Shown: piece by piece, positions 5,653 to 12,335 of the stretch
Layout of the letters: the number at the start of each line of letters is the position of its first letter
Position numbering within the stretch: the first letter of the stretch is position 1
Source of the DNA: Thermoflexales bacterium
GTDB taxonomy: Bacteria; Chloroflexota; Anaerolineae; Fen-1058
Assembly: GCA_016931085.1 (NCBI GenBank)
Contig: JAFGFO010000080.1
Coordinates: forward strand, 1 to 20,292
Length of the DNA stretch: 20,292 nt
Direction: 5' to 3'
The notes under the pieces: model-generated
The model's input: the letters and a program-made list of their open reading frames with translations, nothing else
The model's database searches: none
Told to the model about the DNA's origin: nothing
Position numbers and translations under genes: made by a program

Positions 5653-7716
5653 ATGTCAATGCATTGGACTGAAAGATCCTGCGCCATTGCCCGCATCGGC
5701 GAAGAACTGCGCCGGCGGGGATGGGAGTTATGGGGATACTACGAGGACAAGTCTGACCCAATGACTGACTACTGGAGCCCGGCCAGTTGGGAGGGTGTGG
5801 CTACACACCCTGACTATCCCAGCACGGTCGTGTGCGTCAGCACGTCAGACTATGGTGTCGAGCGGCGTTCCAGCAAGGACGACTGGCCGGTGTTTCAGGC
5901 CACACCCAAGCGGCGCGCCTGGCACGTGGAGCGCGATGGGCAGATCGTTGGCACTGGCGTTGGCCTGGAAAAGTGCGCCAGGTACGACACGTCTTGGCAA
6001 ACGAACGTGAGCCGGGTGGTGGACGAAATCCTGGGCGCTGTGCGTTCGGCGCGGGCGACGGCAGTTGATACCGCCGACGTTTCATCGAACGGCGACTATT
6101 CGGTCGCCTATGAGCGCAACTGGACGTGGGTCAAGTTCCCGGCCAAGCCAGGGCCTGACGTGTTGGAACGTCTACGCGCAGCAGGTGCACGTTGGGGCCG
6201 GCGTCGGATGGCATGGTACATCCAGCGTCACTTGAGCGAGGAAGAGGTTGCTGCCCTGGTGGGCGGCGGTATCGAGACGGCAGCAGCGGACGACGTGACC
6301 GAGACCGAAGCCTCTGTCCATGTGGGGGCTCAGGTCGAGCAGCCCGAGGTCAAGATCGAGCCGGTTCTGCCGCCTGATTGGACAGTCGAGGATATCGAGT
6401 GCCTGCTAGGCGAGCTGGACAAGGGAAAGATCATCCTGGTGGCTGACAACAGCCTGGGTATCCCAACGATTCACGGCGTTGCCGGCATGGAACACTGCGG
6501 CTTTGGCGTGTTCCGCGCCACGACTGCCGAGTATGATGTGTCCTTGGAAGCCGGTGGTGCGATGGACAGAACCCCCAGTGAAAAGGGGTACACGACGGTT
6601 GTTGTCAAGCGTGGAGATTTCCCGTATGACGCCGACCAAGTAAGACGAACCTTGCAAGCCTACCTGGAACCAACCAGGGCGGCGGTAGTGGAGACGCCAG
6701 ACAATGGTGGCATTGGCCAACTTGTGCCGATGCTGCCGGACGGGCACCCACGTGCGCCGCTACCTGAATACCTGCGAGCCGGCTTGAAAGGCCAGCATAT
6801 CTTGACCTACCATCCCGACGATAAACATCCCTCTTACACGGATGGTTGCCTGATGCTGGCCGGGACGTTTTACCCACAGACCGGCAAGTGGAGTTGGTGG
6901 GCGAGCTGCATGCCCGGCAACAGCGTATTGGCAATTAACCTGTGGGAAGGCGCGGCCGGCAGCGAGATCATTGGCGACGAGACGGCTGAGGGAGCCTGCC
7001 AGGCTTTGCAGGACCATCTGTGGGCATGGGGCGTCGAGATCGAGATCGTCCTGGAACGGTTCAAGATGCGTCGGGCCGTCAGCGAGCTGTGCGACAAGCA
7101 TGGTGCCAACTTGGATCTGACCAATGCAGGCTTGGTGCTCAGGCGCGACGACAAATGGCACATGGCAATCGTCCAGACGGATCCCAGCGAAGTGACGATC
7201 AGCCGGTGGATGGAAGGCAAACCCACCAGCGCTGCGTTCGTCTATGCCACTCGACCGGACGGGTGGGTGCCAGTAAGACACAGCGGTAACGACGACACGG
7301 TCACCGATCCCCAAAAGTTGTTCATCTTGGATATCGGCTGGGCGGACGACATGAAAACGTGGTTCGACGCCAAGATCGTGGCGAGCCGGGCTGCACACAT
7401 GGCCGATCCTAAAACGTCTGCTGTGGTCGAGACGAGCGGCGAACAAGGGTCGCCGGATGGCGAGCAAGTGTCACCAGTTGGCAAAGATTCGTCAGAATGT
7501 GGCGAAAAAACGTCACCGGCTGGCGAAAAAGCGCCGGGCGGAAAGAAACTGCCTGCCGGCATTCCAGCTGTTATCGAAGTGGACTGTGGACCTCGCAATG
7601 GCTGGCGTTGCGCTCAGACGATCCGTGTTTCCGGCAAGTCGCTGCTCTATGTCTTGGACGGCAAGCCGGGCAAAGTCCCCCTGGCTGGCCAGAATATGGT
7701 GTGGCGAGCGGCCTAG
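5653..7716 (+). CDS. Large hypothetical multidomain protein (687 aa) with a heptapeptide-repeat linker
   Basis: The ATG at 5653 follows ACGGAGG (5639-5645); the longer frame from 5572 would start inside the leader element. Residues about 155-200 (WTWVKFPAKPG, GARWGRRRMAWYI) resemble a short module seen in phage and plasmid accessory proteins, recalled only loosely. The middle of the protein (about 240-590) is not recognisable. Residues 596-630 are five 7-residue repeats of the form GE[QK]xSPx, a flexible linker. A C-terminal unit of about 57 residues (IEVDCGPRNGWRC, then LLYVLDGKPGKVPLAG) follows. There are no catalytic motifs, signal peptide or membrane segments that I can name. It is preceded by leader copy 2 and followed by a terminator, so it is a single-gene unit. 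Confidence 0.75.
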   Translation: MSMHWTERSCAIARIGEELRRRGWELWGYYEDKSDPMTDYWSPASWEGVATHPDYPSTVVCVSTSDYGVERRSSKDDWPVFQATPKRRAWHVERDGQIVGTGVGLEKCARYDTSWQTNVSRVVDEILGAVRSARATAVDTADVSSNGDYSVAYERNWTWVKFPAKPGPDVLERLRAAGARWGRRRMAWYIQRHLSEEEVAALVGGGIETAAADDVTETEASVHVGAQVEQPEVKIEPVLPPDWTVEDIECLLGELDKGKIILVADNSLGIPTIHGVAGMEHCGFGVFRATTAEYDVSLEAGGAMDRTPSEKGYTTVVVKRGDFPYDADQVRRTLQAYLEPTRAAVVETPDNGGIGQLVPMLPDGHPRAPLPEYLRAGLKGQHILTYHPDDKHPSYTDGCLMLAGTFYPQTGKWSWWASCMPGNSVLAINLWEGAAGSEIIGDETAEGACQALQDHLWAWGVEIEIVLERFKMRRAVSELCDKHGANLDLTNAGLVLRRDDKWHMAIVQTDPSEVTISRWMEGKPTSAAFVYATRPDGWVPVRHSGNDDTVTDPQKLFILDIGWADDMKTWFDAKIVASRAAHMADPKTSAVVETSGEQGSPDGEQVSPVGKDSSECGEKTSPAGEKAPGGKKLPAGIPAVIEVDCGPRNGWRCAQTIRVSGKSLLYVLDGKPGKVPLAGQNMVWRAA
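7438..7542 (+). repeat. Five in-frame 21-bp tandem repeats
   Basis: Units start at 7438, 7459, 7480, 7501 and 7522, each beginning GGC(G/A)A; the third and fifth are the most diverged. They encode GEQGSPD, GEQVSPV, GKDSSEC, GEKTSPA and GEKAPGG. Confidence 0.85.
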
Positions 7717-7722
7717 ACGTGA

Positions 7723-7757
7723 GAGACCCGGCGCGAGTCGGGTCTCCTTGTCAATTT
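7723..7757 (+). terminator. Hairpin terminator after the 687-aa gene
   Basis: GAGACCCG (7723-7730) pairs perfectly with CGGGTCTC (7739-7746) around an 8-nt loop; the following tract (CTTGTCAATTT) is only moderately T-rich. Confidence 0.65.
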
Positions 7758-7810
7758 CAGGCGCATAACTCCACAAAACAAGTGGGGGCTTGGAAATAAC
7801 GGAGGCAAAT

Positions 7811-8284
7811 ATGAGTAACCGAGCAGTGACTATTGCGCTGGTCGGGTGTTCGGCTCGCAAGCTGGACCATCCCGCGCCGGCGCTGGATTTGTACCAGGGG
7901 GTGTTGTTCAAAGCGGCGCGCGCCTGGGCCGAAAGAAATGCTGACGGCTGGTTCGTTCTGTCGGCCAAGCATGGTTTGATCGGGCCTGGCCAAATGATTG
8001 AGCCTTACGACCAGACACTGAACCGGATGTCTGCTGCTGCTCGCCGCGAGTGGGCAGAGCGGGTATATCAGCGCATGTGGGCAATGTCGGTAGTGGCATC
8101 TGTGATGAGTTTTACCTGCATCACCTGGGTGTTCCTGGCTGGCCAGGCTTACTGTGCACCCATTTTGTTGTTCACCAAGGTGGACGTTGGCCAGATGCAC
8201 ATAGCTTTCGAGACGCCGCTGGCTCACCTTGGGATCGGCCAACAGATCAGGTGGCTGCGTGCGGCCGGAGGTGAGAAGCGATGA
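7811..8284 (+). CDS. DUF6884-like protein (157 aa)
   Basis: The ATG at 7811 follows ACGGAGG (7799-7805). The 157-aa product begins with ALVGCSARKLDHPAPALDLY, followed by LFKAARAWAE, FVLSAKHGLIGPGQMIEPYD and a C-terminal GIGQQIRWL. I recognise this as a DUF6884-type protein, related in pattern to the YaaA/ArcS middle domain (VxxCSAxK then SAKHGLI). The biochemical role of DUF6884 is not established. Similar domains occur in archaeosine synthase, so placement two genes upstream of a transglycosylase of the 7-deazaguanine type is suggestive. It overlaps the next gene by 4 nt (ATGA). Confidence 0.7.
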   Translation: MSNRAVTIALVGCSARKLDHPAPALDLYQGVLFKAARAWAERNADGWFVLSAKHGLIGPGQMIEPYDQTLNRMSAAARREWAERVYQRMWAMSVVASVMSFTCITWVFLAGQAYCAPILLFTKVDVGQMHIAFETPLAHLGIGQQIRWLRAAGGEKR

Positions 8285-8592
8285 GCAAGTCGTCTGATGC
8301 AAGCTCGGTTGCCGATGGTCTTGGCTTTACCCGCGAGGCGCGCGAGGGAAGTCCCGGTCACCTGTGTCTCACCTTGATGATGCACGTTTCAAGTGAGATG
8401 GAGGCGGGGGGCATCACCGGCGACATACCTGAATTCAGGCGCCGGTACGAGCAAGTGCTGAGCGGCGAGCGCGAGTGTCCGCTGGCGGCCACGTGTCCCA
8501 AGTATCGCCGGGCTATCGAGCGCGGCGCTCAGATGATACATCCGCAGGACGGCGGTAGCCGCAACCGGCCGGTTCAACTGGCCTTTTGCTGA
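8281..8592 (+). CDS. Small hypothetical protein (103 aa)
   Basis: The ATG overlaps the stop of the DUF6884-like gene by 4 nt, so it is translationally coupled and part of the same unit. The 103-aa product has one Cys pair (ECPLAATCPKYRR, C-x5-C) and a C-terminal VQLAFC. There is no membrane segment and no recognised family. A perfect hairpin overlaps its stop codon. Given its position between the DUF6884-like and DpdA-like genes, a role in the same pathway is possible but not shown. Confidence 0.6.
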   Translation: MSKSSDASSVADGLGFTREAREGSPGHLCLTLMMHVSSEMEAGGITGDIPEFRRRYEQVLSGERECPLAATCPKYRRAIERGAQMIHPQDGGSRNRPVQLAFC

Positions 8593-8611
8593 TCTGCTAC
8601 GCAGCAGATCA
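8590..8611 (+). other. Perfect stem-loop between genes of the modification operon
   Basis: Nine base pairs (8590-8598 with 8603-8611) enclose an ACGC loop. No T tract follows, and the ribosome binding site ACGGAGT starts 9 nt later. It could be an RNA-processing or stability hairpin, or a weak attenuator. Confidence 0.5.
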
Positions 8612-8634
8612 ATCAATAAACGGAGTAAGAAACT

Positions 8635-9939
8635 ATGATGATAGGAGTGGCAGGACTGGACGAAAATCTGCGTCTGAGACAGTGCCAGACGGCTCTGGGT
8701 GTTGCCAAATACGGTATCGCTGGCGTCGATCACGCCGGCAAGTTGGCTGCATGTGGCGCTGCGGGCGTGAACACACAGCCGGTCGTCGAAGCTACACACG
8801 CCTCGTTTGGCGTGGCAGGTATCAATGACGCCAGTACCCTGCGTGCTGCTTACGGCGCGACTGGCAACATTCACACCGTGCCGGACATGCTCAAACCGCC
8901 CGCTCACCCAGAACGCAAGCGTCTGGGTGACGTCGCGGCCGAGGTAGCCTGGCGCTATGGAGTCTACATGGCTGACTATTCCTACGTCGTCTGCACAGAC
9001 GATAACGGGAGAGGCGAGGTGTTGCGCTGGCGCGAGGGGCGCCAGGATGTGTTTGGGCGAGGCAAGCGGATCATACCCTTGTTCTTGGACTGTAGCGCAT
9101 ACAGGCGGTGGACCGGGACGGCGCCCGCGTGGGTGTCGTTCGACAGCTATCTTTCCGCCATTGCGCTGACTGACCCAGATGGCTTTGCCGCCTATGACGT
9201 GATCGGCGACCAGGCCCAGTCGGTCAAATACTTTGATGCCATGTGCGCGATGGGTTACGGCCCAGATCGGGGCTGCTTCCCGGTCTATCACGTGCGCCCG
9301 GGCTGGCAGGATGATGCGACGGTTACAGGTGTAACCTGGCGTGGCATTCCTGACGCAGCTCGCTGCGCGGTGGCCAATGCCCGCAAAGCGGCGGCCGATC
9401 CGGTGATGCAATACTATGCGTCCAAGTCCAGACTTATCGGCTTGGGTGGAATGGTGCGAGGTCCTATCTCGCGCGACTATCGACACTACTACATCGCCGA
9501 GTTATGCCGGCTAATGCCCGACCATCAGTTTTGGGCGCTAGGCCAGGCCAACTTCAAGGTCGTGAATGGCCTTGGCGCGATGGGCTTACTCAACAGGGTG
9601 TGGACGGATGGGTCGTGGTGGATCCTTGACGCGGCCTGCGAGCGTTTTGCCGTCATCATGGGTGGCAAAATCTGCATGCACTCGTTAGAGGGAATAGCCA
9701 GCTCTCTGTTTACTTTTACCGAGTGCCTGGCGGCCAATCTCCGCTCCCTACTCAGCGCCTACGCCGGGCTGTGGCAGTGGCCACCGCCTGACCCTCTGCC
9801 TCTCGACCAAAACGACGAGGGTGAGGCGCACGAGCTGTATCAGCGCATGTGCCAGGCCCGGCTCGATTTGTTTGGCGACAGCGAGGTGCGCGTATGCGGC
9901 AACGTGCTGGTACGTGTGCTGCATAGCGAGGAAGCATGA
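8635..9939 (+). CDS. DpdA/TGT-like DNA (or tRNA) guanine transglycosylase (434 aa)
   Basis: The ATG at 8635 follows ACGGAGT. The region from about residue 145 to 335 has the pattern of phage DpdA-type tRNA-guanine-transglycosylase relatives: LFLDCSAY (D152, at the place of the TGT DSGxF motif), YDVIGD (187-192), FPVYHV, IGLGGMV (268-274), FWALGQA, and TDGSWW (D325, the candidate nucleophile). Enzymes of this group exchange guanine for a 7-deazaguanine such as preQ0 in DNA, or in tRNA for the parent family. The first 85 residues are unusual, with repeated G-x-[AT]-G units (see findings). No preQ0 synthesis genes are visible, so the base would come from the host. The gene overlaps the Mom-like gene by 4 nt. 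Confidence 0.65.
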   Translation: MMIGVAGLDENLRLRQCQTALGVAKYGIAGVDHAGKLAACGAAGVNTQPVVEATHASFGVAGINDASTLRAAYGATGNIHTVPDMLKPPAHPERKRLGDVAAEVAWRYGVYMADYSYVVCTDDNGRGEVLRWREGRQDVFGRGKRIIPLFLDCSAYRRWTGTAPAWVSFDSYLSAIALTDPDGFAAYDVIGDQAQSVKYFDAMCAMGYGPDRGCFPVYHVRPGWQDDATVTGVTWRGIPDAARCAVANARKAAADPVMQYYASKSRLIGLGGMVRGPISRDYRHYYIAELCRLMPDHQFWALGQANFKVVNGLGAMGLLNRVWTDGSWWILDAACERFAVIMGGKICMHSLEGIASSLFTFTECLAANLRSLLSAYAGLWQWPPPDPLPLDQNDEGEAHELYQRMCQARLDLFGDSEVRVCGNVLVRVLHSEEA

Positions 9940-10721
9940 ACGGGATCGAGTTTTTCAAAGCGGAAACCAAAGAGGAACGCGATGCGATCAACCTGTTTCT
10001 GCTGCGCCACAACAAGCGCGGCGCTGGAAGCAAGACAGGGTACGTAGCCTACTATGCTGCCATCACGCCTGACGACGGTCGTCCGTTGGTGGACCGGCTG
10101 GTCGCGGCGGCAAAAATCTGCCCGCTCCACACGCCACAAGCTGCGCGGTTCTACGCTGGCGATGGTTGGCGACACGTGTATTGCCTTCAACGGCTGGCCG
10201 CTTATCACGCGCCTGAAAACTTGCTCAGCAAGTTCTTGGCGTGGGTGCTGCAAGAGGCCGGCCGAGATGAACGCATCTGGTACATCGCCACGTATGCCGA
10301 CGTTGGCACGTTCAACGACGAGATCGGCCGCCCGCACGATGGTGGCATCTACCGTGCGACGAACGCAGTGTACTGCGGGCGCAGTGGCGGCGGTGTGGAG
10401 GGTTTCGTGCTGGACGGTCAGCGTTACTCGATGCGGTGCGGGCCAAAAACTCGCACCGTGAGCGAGTTGAGGGACATGAACGTCCAGGCGCGCCTGGAGG
10501 GCAAACCCGAGCCGGTCAGAATCTTGAGATCGGCCGGGATGCACCGTTACTGTTGGCCGGTGGGCGCGCCGTTGCAGCGCGCTTTCCGACGGCGAGCACT
10601 GGAAGCCCGAATGAGTGGATACACTTTTGCCAAGAGGTACCAGCCGCGCTTGTTGGCACGCTTGCTGAATTATCTGAGGTTACGGCAGGCTGCCTGGATG
10701 CTGTTGGGTGCCAAAGCATAA
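9936..10721 (+). CDS. Mom-like GNAT-fold protein, candidate DNA modification enzyme (261 aa)
   Basis: The ATG overlaps the upstream stop by 4 nt (ATGA). Residues 78-110 (WRHVYCLQRLAAY, SKFLAWVLQEAGRD) precede the most telling stretch: ATYAD (118-122), PHDGGIYRATNAVYCGRS (133-150) and HRYCWPV (203-209) followed by a basic helix. This order (SYAD, then GxIYxAxNxxYxG, then KxRYxxP) is what I recall for the phage Mu Mom family, a GNAT-like protein that modifies adenine in phage DNA and blocks restriction. The first 77 residues are not typical. Position directly behind the DpdA-like gene supports a DNA-modification role. A 10-codon frame (MLQAIQAALF) starts on its stop codon. Confidence 0.6.
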   Translation: MNGIEFFKAETKEERDAINLFLLRHNKRGAGSKTGYVAYYAAITPDDGRPLVDRLVAAAKICPLHTPQAARFYAGDGWRHVYCLQRLAAYHAPENLLSKFLAWVLQEAGRDERIWYIATYADVGTFNDEIGRPHDGGIYRATNAVYCGRSGGGVEGFVLDGQRYSMRCGPKTRTVSELRDMNVQARLEGKPEPVRILRSAGMHRYCWPVGAPLQRAFRRRALEARMSGYTFAKRYQPRLLARLLNYLRLRQAAWMLLGAKA

Positions 10722-10753
10722 TGCTGCAAGCAATACAAGCAGCCCTGTTCTAG
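10721..10753 (+). CDS. Candidate 10-codon frame encoding a clamp-binding-like peptide
   Basis: It starts in a stop-start overlap (TAATG) with the Mom-like gene and encodes MLQAIQAALF, then TAG and a strong terminator. The ending QAALF fits QxxLF, as do the ends of two other proteins here. It could be a coupled mini-gene, the tail of the Mom-like protein reached by a -1 frameshift, a tail detached by an indel, or chance. Confidence 0.3.
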   Translation: MLQAIQAALF

Positions 10754-10758
10754 GAGTG

Positions 10759-10794
10759 ACCACCAGGTAGCCAAACTACCTGGTGGTGTTTTTT
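10759..10794 (+). terminator. Strong intrinsic terminator after the modification operon
   Basis: A perfect 12-bp stem (10759-10770 with 10776-10787), a CCAAA loop and a T run (10789-10794). The first hairpin of leader copy 3 begins immediately after it. Confidence 0.92.
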
Positions 10795-10961
10795 ATCGGC
10801 GTCAAACGAGAGCGCATGCAGGATGCTTTCTTGTTTGGCGCTGATGATGCTTGGACCTCATCAGTCCCTCTCCCAGTGGCGTGTGCCCTGGGGCAAAACC
10901 TCAAGCCGATGGCGTGTGGCCTCGGCAACTGTAATAGAGTCGATCAATTCAAAAACGGAGG
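10795..10961 (+). promoter_or_regulatory. Structured leader element, copy 3 (upstream of radC)
   Basis: Hairpin 1 pairs 10795-10812 with 10826-10845, topped by GCAT/ATGC. The competing extended hairpin 2 pairs CTGATGA (10841-10847) with TCATCAG (10858-10864). Hairpin 3 is CCCAG (10872-10876) with CTGGG (10888-10892), loop UGGCGUGUGCC. Hairpin 4 is GCCGA (10905-10909) with TCGGC (10922-10926), loop UGGCGUGUGGCC. Both outer stems differ from the other copies by compensating changes. The tail ends in ACGGAGG (10955-10961). Confidence 0.75.
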
Positions 10962-10965
10962 AATT

Positions 10966-11646
10966 ATGTACGAACAATTGGCGTTTTTCGGCATGCCTTC
11001 ATTGAAGGTGTTACGCGAGCGGCCGGGCGACTGTGTGTCGAGCGAGGCAAGCCAGCCGAATCTTTTGGACCTGGTAAGCGCCGTGCTGGGCAATCCAGAC
11101 ACAGCACTGTTGGTGCTGGCCAGGTTTGCCACCCCGGCTGAGCTGGCTCGGGTTTCGGTGGCCGAACTGTGCCAGATCAAAGGCGTGGGGAAAAAGGGTG
11201 CGGCTCGCATCAAGGCCGGCATCGAGCTTGGCCGGCGTTCGCTGCACGCGGACACACTGGACCGGCCGCAGATCAAGTCGCCAGGTGAAGCGGCAAATCT
11301 GCTCATCCCTTCGATGGGGATTCTAGACCAGGAGGAAATGCGGGTTATTTTGCTTGATGTCCGTATGCGGCTGATTGAAATAGCCACTGTGTACAAAGGC
11401 AGTCTCAACACTACCGCTGTGCGCGTTGGCGAATTGTTCAAGGCCGCTGTGCGCGTGAATGCGTCGGCCATCATCATCGCCCATAACCACCCTTCGTCTG
11501 ACCCCTCGCCCTCACCTGAAGATGTGGCCGTGACACAGCAAATCGTGTCGGCCGGCAAATTGCTTGACGTGGATGTCTTGGACCATATCGTCGTGGGCGG
11601 GTGCAGCTTTACCAGCCTTCGCGAAAAAGGCCTGGGATTCTCGTGA
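10966..11646 (+). CDS. radC: RadC family protein (HhH + JAMM/MPN domain, 226 aa)
   Basis: The ATG at 10966 follows ACGGAGG (10955-10961); a longer frame from 10783 would begin in the leader element. Residues about 61-91 form a helix-hairpin-helix (LCQIKGVGKKGAARIKAG). The C-terminal domain has E123/E124 and the metal-binding HNHPSSDPSPSPED (H173, H175, D186), the RadC JAMM signature. The length is normal for RadC. Family function is uncertain, but RadC proteins are common on phages, plasmids and integrative elements. The N-terminus MYEQLAFFGM contains QLAFF, which loosely resembles a clamp-binding peptide. It is the first gene after leader copy 3 and is followed closely by the exonuclease and clamp genes. 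Confidence 0.92.
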   Translation: MYEQLAFFGMPSLKVLRERPGDCVSSEASQPNLLDLVSAVLGNPDTALLVLARFATPAELARVSVAELCQIKGVGKKGAARIKAGIELGRRSLHADTLDRPQIKSPGEAANLLIPSMGILDQEEMRVILLDVRMRLIEIATVYKGSLNTTAVRVGELFKAAVRVNASAIIIAHNHPSSDPSPSPEDVAVTQQIVSAGKLLDVDVLDHIVVGGCSFTSLREKGLGFS

Positions 11647-11678
11647 GAGGAATCAGAAAAACAAAACGGAGGTAAAAA

Positions 11679-12305
11679 GTGAAAGAACATCAGTTAGAGG
11701 CAGTGCGGGTAGCGCGCGAGTGGTTGGCGCGCACCCCCATCTTTATCGACACTGAAACCACAGACTTGAACGGAGAAGCGTGCGACATTGGCATCGTGGA
11801 CGTGACCGGCGAGATCTTGCTCAACATGCTGGTCAGGCCAAGCGTGCCAATCAGCGCCGAGGCATCGGCTATCCATCACATCACAAACGAGATGGTCCGG
11901 GATGCGCCGACCTTTTTGGAATTGTTCCAGGAGGTTAATGCCATCTGCGCGGGCCGTCTGATCGTGGCCTATAACGCCAAGTTCGACTATGGCGTGTTCC
12001 AGCGCTCGGCGTTGGCGGCGGGCGTGTATGGCGATACCGACTCGTTCTCCAGGCTGCCTACCCACGATTGGGGGGCAGCTTGCGATACGGAGGTCGCCTG
12101 GGAGAGTGACCCTTGGAAGTGCGCGATGCTGCTGTACGCGCAGTTTCAGGGGACGGTCCAGGTCTACAAGGGGCAGCAGTCCTTCAAGTGGTGGAAGCAG
12201 TTTGAAGCCGCCAACCATTTGGGGATCGCTGTCCCCGCCGATCTGCACCGGGCGGCGGCTGACGCTGCCTTGACGCGCCAGATCGTGTTGGCGATGTCGT
12301 CGTAA
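11679..12305 (+). CDS. DnaQ-like DEDDh 3'-5' exonuclease (208 aa)
   Basis: The GTG start at 11679 is supported by ACGGAGG (11666-11672). All five DEDDh residues are visible: D24 and E26 in FIDTETT, D103 in YNAKFDYGVF, and H190 and D195 in HRAAADA. The family includes the proofreading subunit of DNA polymerase III and related free exonucleases. A 30-residue region between Exo II and Exo III (WESDPWKCAMLLYAQF) is typical of free-standing phage and plasmid versions. No clamp-binding peptide is obvious. It lies between radC and dnaN, so proofreading or repair on element DNA is the likely role. Confidence 0.9.
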   Translation: MKEHQLEAVRVAREWLARTPIFIDTETTDLNGEACDIGIVDVTGEILLNMLVRPSVPISAEASAIHHITNEMVRDAPTFLELFQEVNAICAGRLIVAYNAKFDYGVFQRSALAAGVYGDTDSFSRLPTHDWGAACDTEVAWESDPWKCAMLLYAQFQGTVQVYKGQQSFKWWKQFEAANHLGIAVPADLHRAAADAALTRQIVLAMSS

Positions 12306-12335
12306 ATCATTCAACCAGAAAGACGGAGGGTAACA

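Noticed and set aside
7748..7776. TTGTCA as a -35 box for the modification operon
   Set aside because: No acceptable -10 box lies at the right distance, and the sequence overlaps the tail of a terminator.
10436..10753. The 105-codon + frame overlapping the Mom-like gene as a separate gene
   Set aside because: Most of it overlaps a better-supported frame with recognisable motifs, and it has no ribosome binding site; only its last ten codons are of interest.
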